Below, piece after piece: positions 1 to 8,442 of a stretch of 49,254 nucleotides of DNA. Each line of letters opens with the position of its first letter. Position 1 is the first letter of the stretch. The position numbers and the translations under genes are program-made. The notes under the pieces are model-generated. The model had not been told where the DNA came from, did no database searches, and saw nothing but the letters and a program-made list of their open reading frames with translations. Source of the stretch: DAOOVD01 sp035369845 (lineage in GTDB: Bacteria; Bacillota; Desulfotomaculia; Desulfotomaculales; Pelotomaculaceae); contig DAOOVD010000013.1 in the NCBI GenBank assembly GCA_035369845.1, positions 1 through 49,254 on the forward strand, given 5' to 3'.

Positions 1-356
1 GACAGTCCATTAAGAAACTGGAATCACTTGGATACAAGGTCACCGTTGAGTCAGTTGCGGACCCGGAAATAAGGGAACTGATGTCACGGGTGAGCCTGGT
101 GCCGGACGGCGAGCTGGAAGCCGGCCACCCCGCCCGCTGGCCTTCGGTGGTGGAGATAACCACCAGGTCCGGCCGGATCTACCGGGGACGCACGGACTTT
201 CCGAAGGGCGACCCGGAAAATCCGGTCACTGCCGGTGAACTGGCGGCCAAGTTCAGGGCCCTGGCCGAAGGGCCGTGGGGGGAAGAAAAGGCGAAAGCAC
301 TGGAGAAAACGGTTCTGGAACTGGAAAAGGTGGAAAATGTCGGTATTATATTTTAA
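1..356 (+). CDS. MmgE/PrpD family protein, C-terminal part
   Basis: Partial gene entering from the left edge, read from base 3; 117 residues remain. The tail (WPSVVEITTRSGRIYRGRTD, then a PKGDPENP segment and an ELAAKF helix) is the typical C-terminal domain of the MmgE/PrpD family, which includes 2-methylcitrate dehydratase and cis-aconitate decarboxylase. The catalytic domain is outside the window, so the substrate cannot be decided. In syntrophic propionate oxidisers such genes can serve methylcitrate-type or dicarboxylate metabolism, but that is inference. It ends 68 bases before the next gene, in the same direction. Confidence 0.8.
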   Translation, partial: QSIKKLESLGYKVTVESVADPEIRELMSRVSLVPDGELEAGHPARWPSVVEITTRSGRIYRGRTDFPKGDPENPVTAGELAAKFRALAEGPWGEEKAKALEKTVLELEKVENVGIIF

Positions 357-424
357 ATATCAAATTAATTAGCGCTGGCCAGCGCTGGTGGCGGAAGAAA
401 ACATTTTTACAGGAGGTTGCGGCA

Positions 425-1630
425 ATGGAAGGGTCTTTTAGCGAACTGCAAAATGGGATCATCCTGCGTGGCCTGTGTACCGCCTGCGGCACCTGCGCGG
501 GCGTATGCCCGGCTCAGGCTGTCGGCTGGGCGGATGTGGACGGTGAGCCCCTGCCCGAGTTGACCGGCGCGTGCGCCAATTGCGGGATCTGTACGGCCGT
601 CTGCCCGGGGGCGGAGGTCAATATACCCGTTTTGGAAAAGTTTGTTTTCGGCCGGGAAAGGCCGGACGAGGTTCCGGACCTGGGTTTTTACCGGGAGGCC
701 CTGGCTGCCTGGAGCGCAGACCCGTCAGTCAGAACGCGGGGCGCCGGCGGGGGGCTGGTAACGTCCCTTCTGGTTTATGCCCTGGAGCGGGGGATCATCG
801 ACTGTGCCCTGGTGGCCGGCTTCCGGCGGGATGAGCCCTGCCGCACCGAGGCCCGTCTGGCGACAGTCAAGGAAGACATCCTTGCCGCTGCCCAGAGCAA
901 ATACGCCTGCGTGCCGGTGAACACCCTTTTGAACCGGGCCCTGGCGCAGGGCTGCCGGCGCATCGCCGTGGTTGGACTGCCCTGCCAGATCCACGGCCTG
1001 CGCAAGACGCAGTTTCTGGGCGAACCGGCCCTCCTGGTGAAAAGCATTGTCTTTATGGTGGGGCTGTTTTGCGCGTCCCAGTTTTATTTTGAAGGCACTC
1101 GCCACCTCATAATGGAGCGTTTGGGTTTAACCAGCCTCCACGATATTGCCGCCATGAGCTACCGAGGCGGAGACTGGCCCGGCCACCTGGTGGCGGAGCT
1201 AAAAGACGGGCGGCGCTTGGTCCTGGACCGCCACCAGTACATGTACCACCATCTCATGCCGGCCTTCAAACGGGACCGCTGCGAGATGTGCGTGGACTGG
1301 TCGGCGGAACTGGCGGACCTTTCAGTGGGGGATTACTGGGATCCCCGCGCCCGGGCCGGGGATGCCCTGGGGACCTCTTCCTGCCTTGTCCGCACCGCTG
1401 CCGGGGAAGAGATACTGAAAGGGGCCGTGCAAAACGGGTACGTTAAGACGGCAGAAATGGAAGCTTCCAGGCTGGCGGCCGGGGTCGGGTACGAGTTAAA
1501 AAAGCACGGGGCGGCTTTCCGGTTGAAACAGCGTCGCCGTTTTGGCTGGCCGGCGCCCGAGTACCACCGGGAGACCGACTACACGCCCTTTGCCCGGGAA
1601 CAGCAACTGGCGCCGGAAACGCCAAGCTGA
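425..1630 (+). CDS. Coenzyme F420 hydrogenase/dehydrogenase beta-subunit family Fe-S protein
   Basis: 401 residues. The start is ATG 425, placed by an AGGAGG motif at 411-416; the frame is open further upstream but lacks a ribosome site there. The N-terminus carries two ferredoxin-like [4Fe-4S] motifs (CTACGTCAGVCP and CANCGICTAVCPG). These are followed by the FrhB/FdhB N- and C-terminal domains, with a later Cys pair (DRCEMCVDW) and the GDYWDP motif of this family. Members move electrons between ferredoxin-like clusters and flavin or F420. The true partner cannot be read from the neighbours. A role beside the upstream MmgE/PrpD gene is possible but unproven. Confidence 0.85.
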   Translation: MEGSFSELQNGIILRGLCTACGTCAGVCPAQAVGWADVDGEPLPELTGACANCGICTAVCPGAEVNIPVLEKFVFGRERPDEVPDLGFYREALAAWSADPSVRTRGAGGGLVTSLLVYALERGIIDCALVAGFRRDEPCRTEARLATVKEDILAAAQSKYACVPVNTLLNRALAQGCRRIAVVGLPCQIHGLRKTQFLGEPALLVKSIVFMVGLFCASQFYFEGTRHLIMERLGLTSLHDIAAMSYRGGDWPGHLVAELKDGRRLVLDRHQYMYHHLMPAFKRDRCEMCVDWSAELADLSVGDYWDPRARAGDALGTSSCLVRTAAGEEILKGAVQNGYVKTAEMEASRLAAGVGYELKKHGAAFRLKQRRRFGWPAPEYHRETDYTPFAREQQLAPETPS

Positions 1631-1690
1631 AGATTATGGAAGGCAATCGGCTTACAATTTGCTCAACGATCCCGGCGTGCAGATTTCCTT

Positions 1691-1718
1691 TTGCGAAAAG
1701 GTAAAGATGGAGTAGAAT
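1691..1718 (+). promoter_or_regulatory. Probable sigma-A promoter of alr
   Basis: TTGCGA (1691-1696), a 16-base spacer, then TAGAAT (1713-1718). A transcript from here starts after ATG 1717, which argues against that upstream start codon and supports ATG 1768 for alanine racemase. Confidence 0.5.
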
Positions 1719-1767
1719 GATAATATATGCGTTGTCATTTTATTTTCTCGGAAAGGTGCGCTTACTT

Positions 1768-2892
1768 ATGTCGGAATTGCCGGTTTGGGCGGAGATCGAT
1801 CTGGCTGCGATTGCCCACAACGTCAGGGAAATCAGGAGGGTGACGAATCCTCCGGCAAAGGTTATGGCCGTGGTGAAGGCCAACGGATACGGGCACGGGG
1901 CGGTTGAAGTGGGCAGAACCGCCCTGGACAACGGAGCGGAATGGCTTGGCGTGGCCAGAGTTACGGAGGCCGTCGCTTTGCGCGAAGCCGGCATCGGCGC
2001 GCCGATACTGATCCTGGGTTACATTCCGCCGGAACAGTCCGGTGAAGTCGTCCGGCACCGTATTTCGCAAGCCGTATACACCAGGGATATGGCTCTGGCG
2101 CTGTCGGAAGCGGCTGGCAGGGAAGGGGTGCGCGCCAGGGTGCATGTGAAAGTCGATACCGGGATGGGCCGGATAGGATGGCTTGCCGGTCCCGGGGCCG
2201 CCGGCGAAATCCTTAGCCTGGCTTCAATGCCGAATATAGAAATTGAGGGCATCTTCACTCATTTCGCCGCTGCCGACTCTGCGGACAAGAAATACTCAAG
2301 ACGTCAATTTGAAAGATTCGTGGAGATCATTGAGCTTCTGCGCCGGAAAGGCCTGGAGTTTCCCATAAAGCACGCCGCAAACAGCGCCGCCCTGATGGAG
2401 CTTCCGGAAACCCATCTGGACATGGTCAGGACGGGCATCGCCGTCTACGGCCTCTACCCGTCGGACGAAGTCGACCGCGGGATTGTCGCCCTGCGTCCGG
2501 CCATGACGTTGAAAGCCAGGGTGGCTTACGTGAAAGAAGTTCCGGCCGGGTTCAAGATCAGCTACGGGTGCACCCATACAACCACCGGGCCCACTGTCAT
2601 CGCCACCCTGCCTCTCGGTTACGCCGACGGGTATTCCAGGCTGCTTTCGTCCAGAGGGGAGGCCCTGCTGCGGGGCTGCCGGGCGCCGGTGGTGGGCAGG
2701 GTGTGCATGGACCAGGTCATGGTGGATGTGGGACACATCCCCGGCGTCAGAGAGGGGGACGAGGCCGTTCTGATCGGCCGCCAGGGAGGGGAGGAGATAC
2801 CGGCGGACGAGGTGGCGGCCAAGCTCGGTACCATCAATTATGAAGTTACCTGTATGGTCAGCTACCGCGTGCCGAGGGTATACGTCCGGTAG
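1768..2892 (+). CDS. alr: Alanine racemase
   Basis: 374 residues from ATG 1768 (MSELPVWAEID), preceded by GGAAAGGTG. PLP-dependent interconversion of L- and D-alanine for peptidoglycan. The PLP lysine lies at residue 37 in VVKANGYGHG. The second catalytic residue, Tyr, is in the KISYGCTHT segment at roughly residue 270, and the C-terminal beta domain ends in the usual YRVPRVY motif. Length is normal for the family. An upstream ATG at 1717 would add 17 hydrophobic residues but lies in the probable -10 box, so it is rejected. The following genes are on the opposite strand and converge on it. Confidence 0.95.
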   Translation: MSELPVWAEIDLAAIAHNVREIRRVTNPPAKVMAVVKANGYGHGAVEVGRTALDNGAEWLGVARVTEAVALREAGIGAPILILGYIPPEQSGEVVRHRISQAVYTRDMALALSEAAGREGVRARVHVKVDTGMGRIGWLAGPGAAGEILSLASMPNIEIEGIFTHFAAADSADKKYSRRQFERFVEIIELLRRKGLEFPIKHAANSAALMELPETHLDMVRTGIAVYGLYPSDEVDRGIVALRPAMTLKARVAYVKEVPAGFKISYGCTHTTTGPTVIATLPLGYADGYSRLLSSRGEALLRGCRAPVVGRVCMDQVMVDVGHIPGVREGDEAVLIGRQGGEEIPADEVAAKLGTINYEVTCMVSYRVPRVYVR

Positions 2893-2951
2893 CCGGCACC
2901 GTTTAAAAAAACAGTATTGGGTTGCATAGCTGCGTCAATCGGCTTAATTTT

Positions 2952-3665
2952 TTATCCCACCACGTCGCCAAGGTAGGCGCTCCGGACTTTGGGGTCGGCC
3001 TGGAGGTCGGCCGATGAGCCCGAGAGCAAAATCCTGCCGGTCTCCAGAACGTAACCGCGGTGGGCAACCTGGAGGGCCATGAAAGCGTTTTGCTCGACTA
3101 AAAGGATCGTGGAGCCAAGCTGGTTGATCTCCCTGATGATTTTAAAAATTTCTTCAACCAGGATGGGAGAAAGGCCCATGGAAGGCTCGTCCAGGATCAG
3201 GAGCTTGGGTTTGGACATAAGACCGCGCCCTATTGCCAGCATCTGCTGCTCACCGCCCGAGAGAGTGCCCGCCTCCTGCTTTTCCCTCTCTTTAAGACGC
3301 GGGAACCGCTCAAAAACATTTTCCAGACTTGCTGCGGTTTCAGCCTTGTCGGTTCTTGTATAAGCGCCCATAAACAGGTTTTCGCGCACCGTCAGGTTGG
3401 GGATAATTTTTCTTCCTTCCGGAACGTGGACCAGACCCATCTGGACGATCTTGTGCGCGGGCGTTTTGGTGATATCATTGCCCATGAATTCTATCGACCC
3501 TGATTTCGCCCGGATCAATCCCGATACGGCGCGCAGGGTGGTGGACTTGCCGGCTCCGTTTGCTCCGATCAGGGTAACGATTTCCCCTTCATTGACTTCG
3601 AATGAGATTCCGCGTAACGCCTGGATGGCGCCGTAATAAACCTGAATGTCGTTTACAGTCAGCAT
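2952..3665 (-). CDS. livF: Branched-chain amino acid ABC transporter ATPase LivF
   Basis: 237 residues; last gene of the five-gene liv operon. Walker A is GANGAGKST, the signature is LSGGEQQM and Walker B is LLILDEPSMGLSP. The QNAFMALQVAHRGYVLE stretch near the C-terminus is characteristic of LivF. It forms the ATPase heterodimer with LivG to drive uptake of branched-chain or related amino acids. Its ATG overlaps the stop codon of livG by one base, so the two are translationally coupled. Function is from family knowledge; the substrate is not proven by the ATPase sequence. Confidence 0.95.
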   Translation of the reverse strand: MLTVNDIQVYYGAIQALRGISFEVNEGEIVTLIGANGAGKSTTLRAVSGLIRAKSGSIEFMGNDITKTPAHKIVQMGLVHVPEGRKIIPNLTVRENLFMGAYTRTDKAETAASLENVFERFPRLKEREKQEAGTLSGGEQQMLAIGRGLMSKPKLLILDEPSMGLSPILVEEIFKIIREINQLGSTILLVEQNAFMALQVAHRGYVLETGRILLSGSSADLQADPKVRSAYLGDVVG

Positions 3666-4438
3666 CAGGCGACGGTCACCCCTTTGCCCAGGTACGCTTC
3701 CAGCACCTTCTTGTTGTTGCGGATTTCCTCGGGCAGGCCGGCGGCGATAATTTCACCGAAGTCCAGGACCACCAGCCGCTCGCAGACGTTCATCACCACA
3801 CCCATCTGATGTTCTATGAGCAGGATCGTGATTTTGAAATGGTCCCTTATGAACCTGATCAGCTCGACCAGTGTTCCCACTTCGGAGGGGTTCATCCCCG
3901 CCGCCGGCTCGTCAAGCAGCAGCAGTTTCGGTTCACCGGCCAGCGCCCGGGCTATCTCCAGACGGCGCTGGTCGCCGTAGGGCAGGTTTGCCGCCGTCAT
4001 TTCGGCCCGGTCGGCAAGGTTCATCGTTTTGAGAAGTTCAAGCGACCTGGCGGTGATCCGCTCTTCTTCCGCCGAATACCGGGCTATGCGCAGGAACGAG
4101 TCCAGCAGTCCGTAATTGATCCTGGGATGAAAAACGGTCCGTACGTTGTCCAGAACGGTACACTTTTTGAAAAGCCTGATGTTCTGGAATGTCCTGGCTA
4201 TGCCGAGCTGGGTGATTTTATAGGGAGGCATTCCCAGAATACTCTTGCCCATGAATTTTATTGAACCGGAGGATACCGGGAATATTCCTGTGATCAGGTT
4301 GAAAATCGTGGTCTTGCCTGCCCCGTTGGGCCCGATCAGACCGACAATTTCATTTTCCTCAAGAGTCAGGCTGAAGCCCGTTACTGCCTTCAAGCCCCCG
4401 AAATTTTTGCTCAAGTCGCTAATCTCCAAGATCGGCAT
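3665..4438 (-). CDS. livG: Branched-chain amino acid ABC transporter ATPase LivG
   Basis: 257 residues. Walker A is GPNGAGKTT and Walker B is LLLLDEPAAGMNP, followed by the LivG-type C-terminal tail (EVLEAYLGKG-like: KKVLEAYLGKG). It is the larger of the two ATPases of the HAAT-type importer. Its start lies within the last 20 bases of livM and its stop overlaps the start of livF, which indicates a tightly coupled operon. Confidence 0.95.
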   Translation of the reverse strand: MPILEISDLSKNFGGLKAVTGFSLTLEENEIVGLIGPNGAGKTTIFNLITGIFPVSSGSIKFMGKSILGMPPYKITQLGIARTFQNIRLFKKCTVLDNVRTVFHPRINYGLLDSFLRIARYSAEEERITARSLELLKTMNLADRAEMTAANLPYGDQRRLEIARALAGEPKLLLLDEPAAGMNPSEVGTLVELIRFIRDHFKITILLIEHQMGVVMNVCERLVVLDFGEIIAAGLPEEIRNNKKVLEAYLGKGVTVA

Positions 4439-5447
4439 GGGGACCCTCCTTTCCGGAAGCGGCGGTCAAATTTGCTTTTGGAGGCTTCAAGAAGAGGAGC
4501 TCCTTGCCGCCGAAAATTCCTTGCGGTCTCAGCAGGATTGTGACTACCAGGATAAGGGCGTATATAACGCCGCGAAACTCTATGAACTGCTGGCCGAGAA
4601 CGAACCGCAGGCCCTCCAGCAGGAAAACCCAGGCTATCGAAGTGATTACCGTGCCTGATATGCTGCCCAGGCCGCCCAGAACTACAATGAGTAAAAAGTC
4701 AAACGACTTTAAAAAGTCGAAAGTTGACGGATGAAGAAACGGGTAGCGGTGGACGTACAAAGCGCCCGCCAGCCCGGCCAGGGCACAGCCGAAGACAAAT
4801 GCCGTAACTTTGTATTTGGTGGTGTCGATGCCCATTATATCGGCGGCTATTTCGTCATCGCGGATGGCGGTGCACGCTCTCCCGTAACTGGATTGGACAA
4901 AGTTCCGGGTTAAAAGAACCGCTACGACCGTCGACAGGAAGATGGAATCAAAACTTGCCGCCTGTTGGAGTCCCGCAATACCGGTCGCGCCGCCCAGCAC
5001 GGGAAGCAACCTGTGGGAGTTGTCCATTCCGACTTTTACGATTATTCCAAATCCCAGTGTGGCTATGCCAAGGTAATCCGAGCGCAGGCGCAGGATGGGC
5101 AGCCCAATCAGGAAGGCGACCAGCCCGGCTGCCAGCGCCCCGGCCGGCAGCGCCAGCAAAAACCAGGCCATGCTTCCGTGCCCGTATGTTTTGCTGATGA
5201 ACGCGGCGGCGTATGCGCCGATGCCGTAAAAGGCTGCGTGCCCCAGTGAAAACTGGCCGGAAAAACCGTAGATGATGCACAGACCTAGTGCGCCGACGGT
5301 CGTGATCAAAGCCTGATCCATCACCAGGCTCCAATAGGGCGAGAGCATGCCGGCGAGGATGAGAGCTTTTACGACGATGTAAACAGCCAGCGAAGCGAGC
5401 AGCAGGCCGGCGGTTCGGCTTAAAGTTTTCTTCTTCTTTTTGACCAT
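4419..5447 (-). CDS. livM: Branched-chain amino acid ABC transporter permease LivM
   Basis: 342 residues with about eight to ten hydrophobic segments and the family sequence FSLGHAAFYGIGAY, a hallmark of LivM permeases. The N-terminus begins with a run of lysines (MVKKKKKTL) before the first membrane segment. It forms the transmembrane pore with LivH. It begins 10 bases after livH ends and overlaps the start of livG. The C-terminus is cytoplasmic and charged. Confidence 0.95.
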   Translation of the reverse strand: MVKKKKKTLSRTAGLLLASLAVYIVVKALILAGMLSPYWSLVMDQALITTVGALGLCIIYGFSGQFSLGHAAFYGIGAYAAAFISKTYGHGSMAWFLLALPAGALAAGLVAFLIGLPILRLRSDYLGIATLGFGIIVKVGMDNSHRLLPVLGGATGIAGLQQAASFDSIFLSTVVAVLLTRNFVQSSYGRACTAIRDDEIAADIMGIDTTKYKVTAFVFGCALAGLAGALYVHRYPFLHPSTFDFLKSFDFLLIVVLGGLGSISGTVITSIAWVFLLEGLRFVLGQQFIEFRGVIYALILVVTILLRPQGIFGGKELLFLKPPKANLTAASGKEGPHADLGD

Positions 5448-5457
5448 GTTCGCATAC

Positions 5458-6342
5458 CTAAACTTTCTCAGGATCTTTTTTTCCCAGTATACCGGTGGGT
5501 CGCACCATCAAGACAATAATCAGGATGGCGAAGGCTATGGCGTCCCTCAACTGGGTGGACAGGTAAGCCGCCGTCATGGTTTCGACCTGGCCCATGATCA
5601 ACGCGCCCAGCACGGCGCCCGGGATTATGCCGATGCCTCCCAGGACTGCTGCGGTAAAAGCCTTCAGCCCGGGCATGATCCCCATGAAGGGCTGGATCTG
5701 GGGATAGGCGATGGCGTAAAGCACGCCGCCGGCTGCGGCCAGAGCGGAACCGATGGCGAAGGTTGCGGAGATCACGCTGTCGACGTTGACGCCCATCAGG
5801 CGGGCGGCGTCATGGTCGAAAGACACCGTGCGCATGGCCGTGCCTATTTTGGTGTGGTATATGAGGTACTGGAGCATTAATAGCATTACAATCACCACAA
5901 CCGCGACCATGACCTGTATATTGTTGAATGTAACCCCGCCCAGCGTCCAGTGTATCTCTTCAAAAGGCCGCTGGACTACACGGTAGTTCGGACCGAAGAC
6001 GAAGCGAAGGCTACAGAAGTATTCCAGGAAAAGTGAGACTCCCAGGGCGCTGATCAGGACGGAGATAGACGGGGCGTACCGGAGAGGGCGGTATGCGATC
6101 CTCTCTATGGTTATGCCCAGCACCGCACATACCGCCATGGCCGTTAGCACTGCCGCCGGGAGCGGCAGGCCCCATTGGGCGAAACCGAAATAACCCACGA
6201 AGGCGCCGACCATAAAGACGTCGCCGTGAGCAAAGTTGATGAGCTTGATTATTCCGTAAACCATTGTATAACCGAGGGCGATCAGAGCGTACATGAAACC
6301 GAGTTGCAGACCGTTGATAACTTGATCGAGAAAGCGTTCCAA
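5458..6342 (-). CDS. livH: Branched-chain amino acid ABC transporter permease LivH
   Basis: 294 residues, normal for LivH. It has multiple membrane segments, the ALGYTMVYGIIKLINFAHGD signature near residue 30, and a VLGGIGIIPGAVLGAL loop that contacts the ATPase. It pairs with LivM. A strong stem-loop in the 100-base gap separates it from the binding-protein gene upstream, as is common where the binding protein must be made in excess. Confidence 0.95.
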   Translation of the reverse strand: MERFLDQVINGLQLGFMYALIALGYTMVYGIIKLINFAHGDVFMVGAFVGYFGFAQWGLPLPAAVLTAMAVCAVLGITIERIAYRPLRYAPSISVLISALGVSLFLEYFCSLRFVFGPNYRVVQRPFEEIHWTLGGVTFNNIQVMVAVVVIVMLLMLQYLIYHTKIGTAMRTVSFDHDAARLMGVNVDSVISATFAIGSALAAAGGVLYAIAYPQIQPFMGIMPGLKAFTAAVLGGIGIIPGAVLGALIMGQVETMTAAYLSTQLRDAIAFAILIIVLMVRPTGILGKKDPEKV

Positions 6343-6381
6343 CTCAAGTCAACTCCCAAAAAGCTTTAGTGCATTTAATCA

Positions 6382-6409
6382 GGGAAGGGGGTATACCACC
6401 CGCCTTCCC
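6382..6409 (-). other. Stem-loop between livK and livH
   Basis: Inverted repeat gggaagg (6382-6388) / ccttccc (6403-6409) with an inner GGG/CCC pair, in the livK-livH gap. On the minus strand no T-tract follows, so it is unlikely to be a full terminator. By analogy with other binding-protein operons it probably protects the 3' end of livK mRNA or partly attenuates transcription. Confidence 0.6.
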
Positions 6410-6442
6410 CGCTGGTAAAGCATCGTCGACTGAAAGATGTTC

Positions 6443-7600
6443 TTACGGATTGACCAGTGTAACGAAATCGTATTTTTTGTCGGCCCTGACTTTCAATATG
6501 GTGACAGACTTGGTCGGGTTGCCGTTTTGATCGAATGATATCTTACCGCTTATTGCCGGAAAATCCTTGGTGTCTTTCAGAATGTCCCTGATCTTGGTAG
6601 TGTCGTCGCTGTTGGCCTTTGCTATGGCGTTCAAGAGCAGTTTTGTCGCGTCATAAGCAAGCGCGGCGGTAAATTCCGGCGCCGTGTTGTATTTTGCCCT
6701 GTATTTCTCCACGAAAGCTTTCACTTCCGGCCTCGGGTCGTCGGCAGAGAAGTGGTTGGTGAAGTATCCCCCCGCCATGGTGGCAAAATCCAGGTCGGGC
6801 GAATCCCATCCGTCCCCGCCCATGAAGATGGCGTCAATATTCTTCTGGCGGGCCTGCTGGCCGATTATGCTGACTTTCTGGTGGTAGTCGGGCAGGTAGA
6901 GCAGATCAGGTTTTTTTGCCGCAATATTGGTGAGCACTGCCGAGAAGTCTTTGTCGTCCTTGGAATAGGCCTCGAAAGCGACTATTTCCCCGCCGCCCTT
7001 GACAAAACTGTCTTTGAAGTGATTTGCCAGACCGATGGTGTAGTCGTTGGACTGGTCATAGAGCACCGCCGCCCTCTTTGCATTTAAGGTTTCAAGGGCG
7101 AATTTGGCGCCGATGGTTCCCTGCATGGGATCGATGAAGCAGGCGCGGAATACGAAATCCTTGCGCTTGCCGTCCGCAACGGTGACCTTCTCGTTTGTCG
7201 CCGTATTGGAAATCATGATCACTTTGTTGTTGTTGGCAATTTCAGAGGTCGGTATGGCCGGTTTGGTAGTCACGGGGCCGATGATAGCCTTTACCTTGTC
7301 CACGGAGATGAGTTTGGTGGCTACGTTGGTTCCCTCGGTCGGATCGTTCTTGTCGTCGACTATAACATGTTCGATTTTATAGTCGCCCGCTTTGTATCCC
7401 GCTTCTTCGAGCGCCAGGAGAAAACCGTTTTTGGTATATTCTCCGTAGCTCTGCACGTCGCCGGTCAGCGGGGCGGACAGACCGACCTTGATAACCTTCT
7501 CACCGGTTGCAGCCTGCTGTTTGCTGCCGCAACCCGACACAACCACCGCCAGACCGAGCACCAGTACAGTCAGTATTAAAAACCACCTGTTTTTGAGCAT
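6443..7600 (-). CDS. livK: Branched-chain amino acid ABC transporter substrate-binding lipoprotein
   Basis: 385 residues from the ATG at 7600; GGGAGG lies about nine bases upstream. An in-frame start ten codons earlier is less likely. It has a lipoprotein signal peptide (MLKNRWFLILTVLVLGLAVV) with lipobox VVSGC, then a type-I periplasmic binding fold beginning KVGLSAPLTGDVQSYG. The PVTTKPAIPTSEI and MISNTATN segments fit the LivJ/LivK group. It captures the amino acid outside the membrane and delivers it to LivHM. First gene of the liv operon; leucine, isoleucine or valine is the usual ligand, but amides cannot be excluded. Confidence 0.92.
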   Translation of the reverse strand: MLKNRWFLILTVLVLGLAVVVSGCGSKQQAATGEKVIKVGLSAPLTGDVQSYGEYTKNGFLLALEEAGYKAGDYKIEHVIVDDKNDPTEGTNVATKLISVDKVKAIIGPVTTKPAIPTSEIANNNKVIMISNTATNEKVTVADGKRKDFVFRACFIDPMQGTIGAKFALETLNAKRAAVLYDQSNDYTIGLANHFKDSFVKGGGEIVAFEAYSKDDKDFSAVLTNIAAKKPDLLYLPDYHQKVSIIGQQARQKNIDAIFMGGDGWDSPDLDFATMAGGYFTNHFSADDPRPEVKAFVEKYRAKYNTAPEFTAALAYDATKLLLNAIAKANSDDTTKIRDILKDTKDFPAISGKISFDQNGNPTKSVTILKVRADKKYDFVTLVNP

Positions 7601-8135
7601 AGCATAATCCCTCCCGTATGATAGGACCAACAGATAAATTTTAGCTGGCCTTTTGTTGCGAAGCTGTTATTTCCGTATCTTCCCCGGAACAGTCCGTCAG
7701 AACTGCCGGCGGGGCGTTCGCAATCAAGAACTTTCAAATAAAATCCCTTGCCGGGTTTTACGGATCAATCCGGCGGGCGGAGAAGTTCCGGGTATGAAAA
7801 TGCCCTGGATGTTTCCGGCAAGGTCCGGTAACCGTTTCCCACATCGTTGCTTTGTATCGGTGGCGGCTCTTTGGGTGTGGGGACCGGTGCGCGGTAATCC
7901 CGACGCGGGGTCTTGATTCAAACCACCCGTTTTTGCCACAAGCGGTAATTTCTGCGCAGCCGCCAAATTATCGCAAAAAGTGCTTTCCTTACCACCTCCG
8001 TCAAATCTCTGCTTTTATATTGTAAAGAAAAGTTGCATTAGTGTTTGAGGATTCGTCACTATAAAGGATTTTCCTTTTTAAAATCGGTTGTCAAAATAAT
8101 AAAAAATATTATTAAATTAAAATCGCAAATACTCG
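7601..8135. other. Non-coding region between the divergent liv and amtB operons
   Basis: About 535 bases without a convincing gene. The right third is AT-rich (around 8000-8130) and leads into the amtB promoter. Short frames in the GC-rich left part lack ribosome sites and family features. I saw no ANTAR-type hairpin facing the liv operon. Confidence 0.5.
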
Positions 8136-8163
8136 TTGACAAACAGAAAATGCCTGATATAAT
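8136..8163 (+). promoter_or_regulatory. Sigma-A promoter of amtB-glnK
   Basis: Perfect TTGACA (8136-8141), 16-base spacer, perfect TATAAT (8158-8163). Transcription should begin near 8170, about 20 bases before the first hairpin of the attenuator. The strong promoter fits control by antitermination rather than by activated initiation. Confidence 0.85.
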
Positions 8164-8190
8164 ACTTCTTGTAGACGAATTTGATAGAAC

Positions 8191-8262
8191 GGATACAAGG
8201 CTGTATCAAACGGCAATGACGCTTTTCCAGGAAGGGAATCTTCCGGGAAAAGCGTTTTTTGT
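8191..8262 (+). promoter_or_regulatory. ANTAR-type dual-hairpin attenuator, amtB leader site 1
   Basis: Hairpin 1 has stem gatac/gtatc (8192-8196/8203-8207) and hexaloop AAGGCT. Hairpin 2 has hexaloop AATGAC (8215-8220) closed by GGC/GCT. Both loops have A at position 1 and G at position 4. The 3' side of hairpin 2 is the 5' arm of an intrinsic terminator (acgctttt 8219-8226 with aaaagcgt 8247-8254, then a T-run). Forming hairpin 2 would therefore block the terminator, which is the known ANTAR antitermination layout. Confidence 0.85.
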
Positions 8263-8285
8263 TTAACCGGCGAAGAAGCGAATAC

Positions 8286-8337
8286 GGGCAGTGACGCTCT
8301 CGGGACAGGAAAACTGCGGCGAGGGCGTTTTCTGTTA
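8286..8337 (+). promoter_or_regulatory. Second ANTAR-like hairpin and terminator in the amtB leader
   Basis: Stem gggc/gctc encloses hexaloop AGTGAC (8290-8295; A1, G4). Its 3' side overlaps terminator arm acgctctcg (8294-8302), which pairs with cgagggcgt (8320-8328) followed by a short T-tract. I found no clear first hairpin, so this is a partial or degenerate tandem copy of site 1. Confidence 0.6.
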
Positions 8338-8341
8338 TAAA

Positions 8342-8413
8342 GGGAACCGGTAACAGGCGCGGCTTCCGGGGCAAGGCGCCGGCTCCGGGAGCAATGCCGG
8401 ACGGAAGGTTCCC
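8342..8413 (+). other. Large branched stem-loop just before the amtB ribosome site
   Basis: Outer stem gggaacc (8342-8348) / ggttccc (8407-8413). Inside are further complementary arms (ggcgc/gcgcc and ccggc/gccgg), giving a likely branched fold of about 70 bases. It sits about 15 bases before the AGGAGG of amtB. No known riboswitch class was recognised. Confidence 0.45.
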
Positions 8414-8442
8414 CCCCAAAAAAAGGACAGGAGGTTTTAGAA

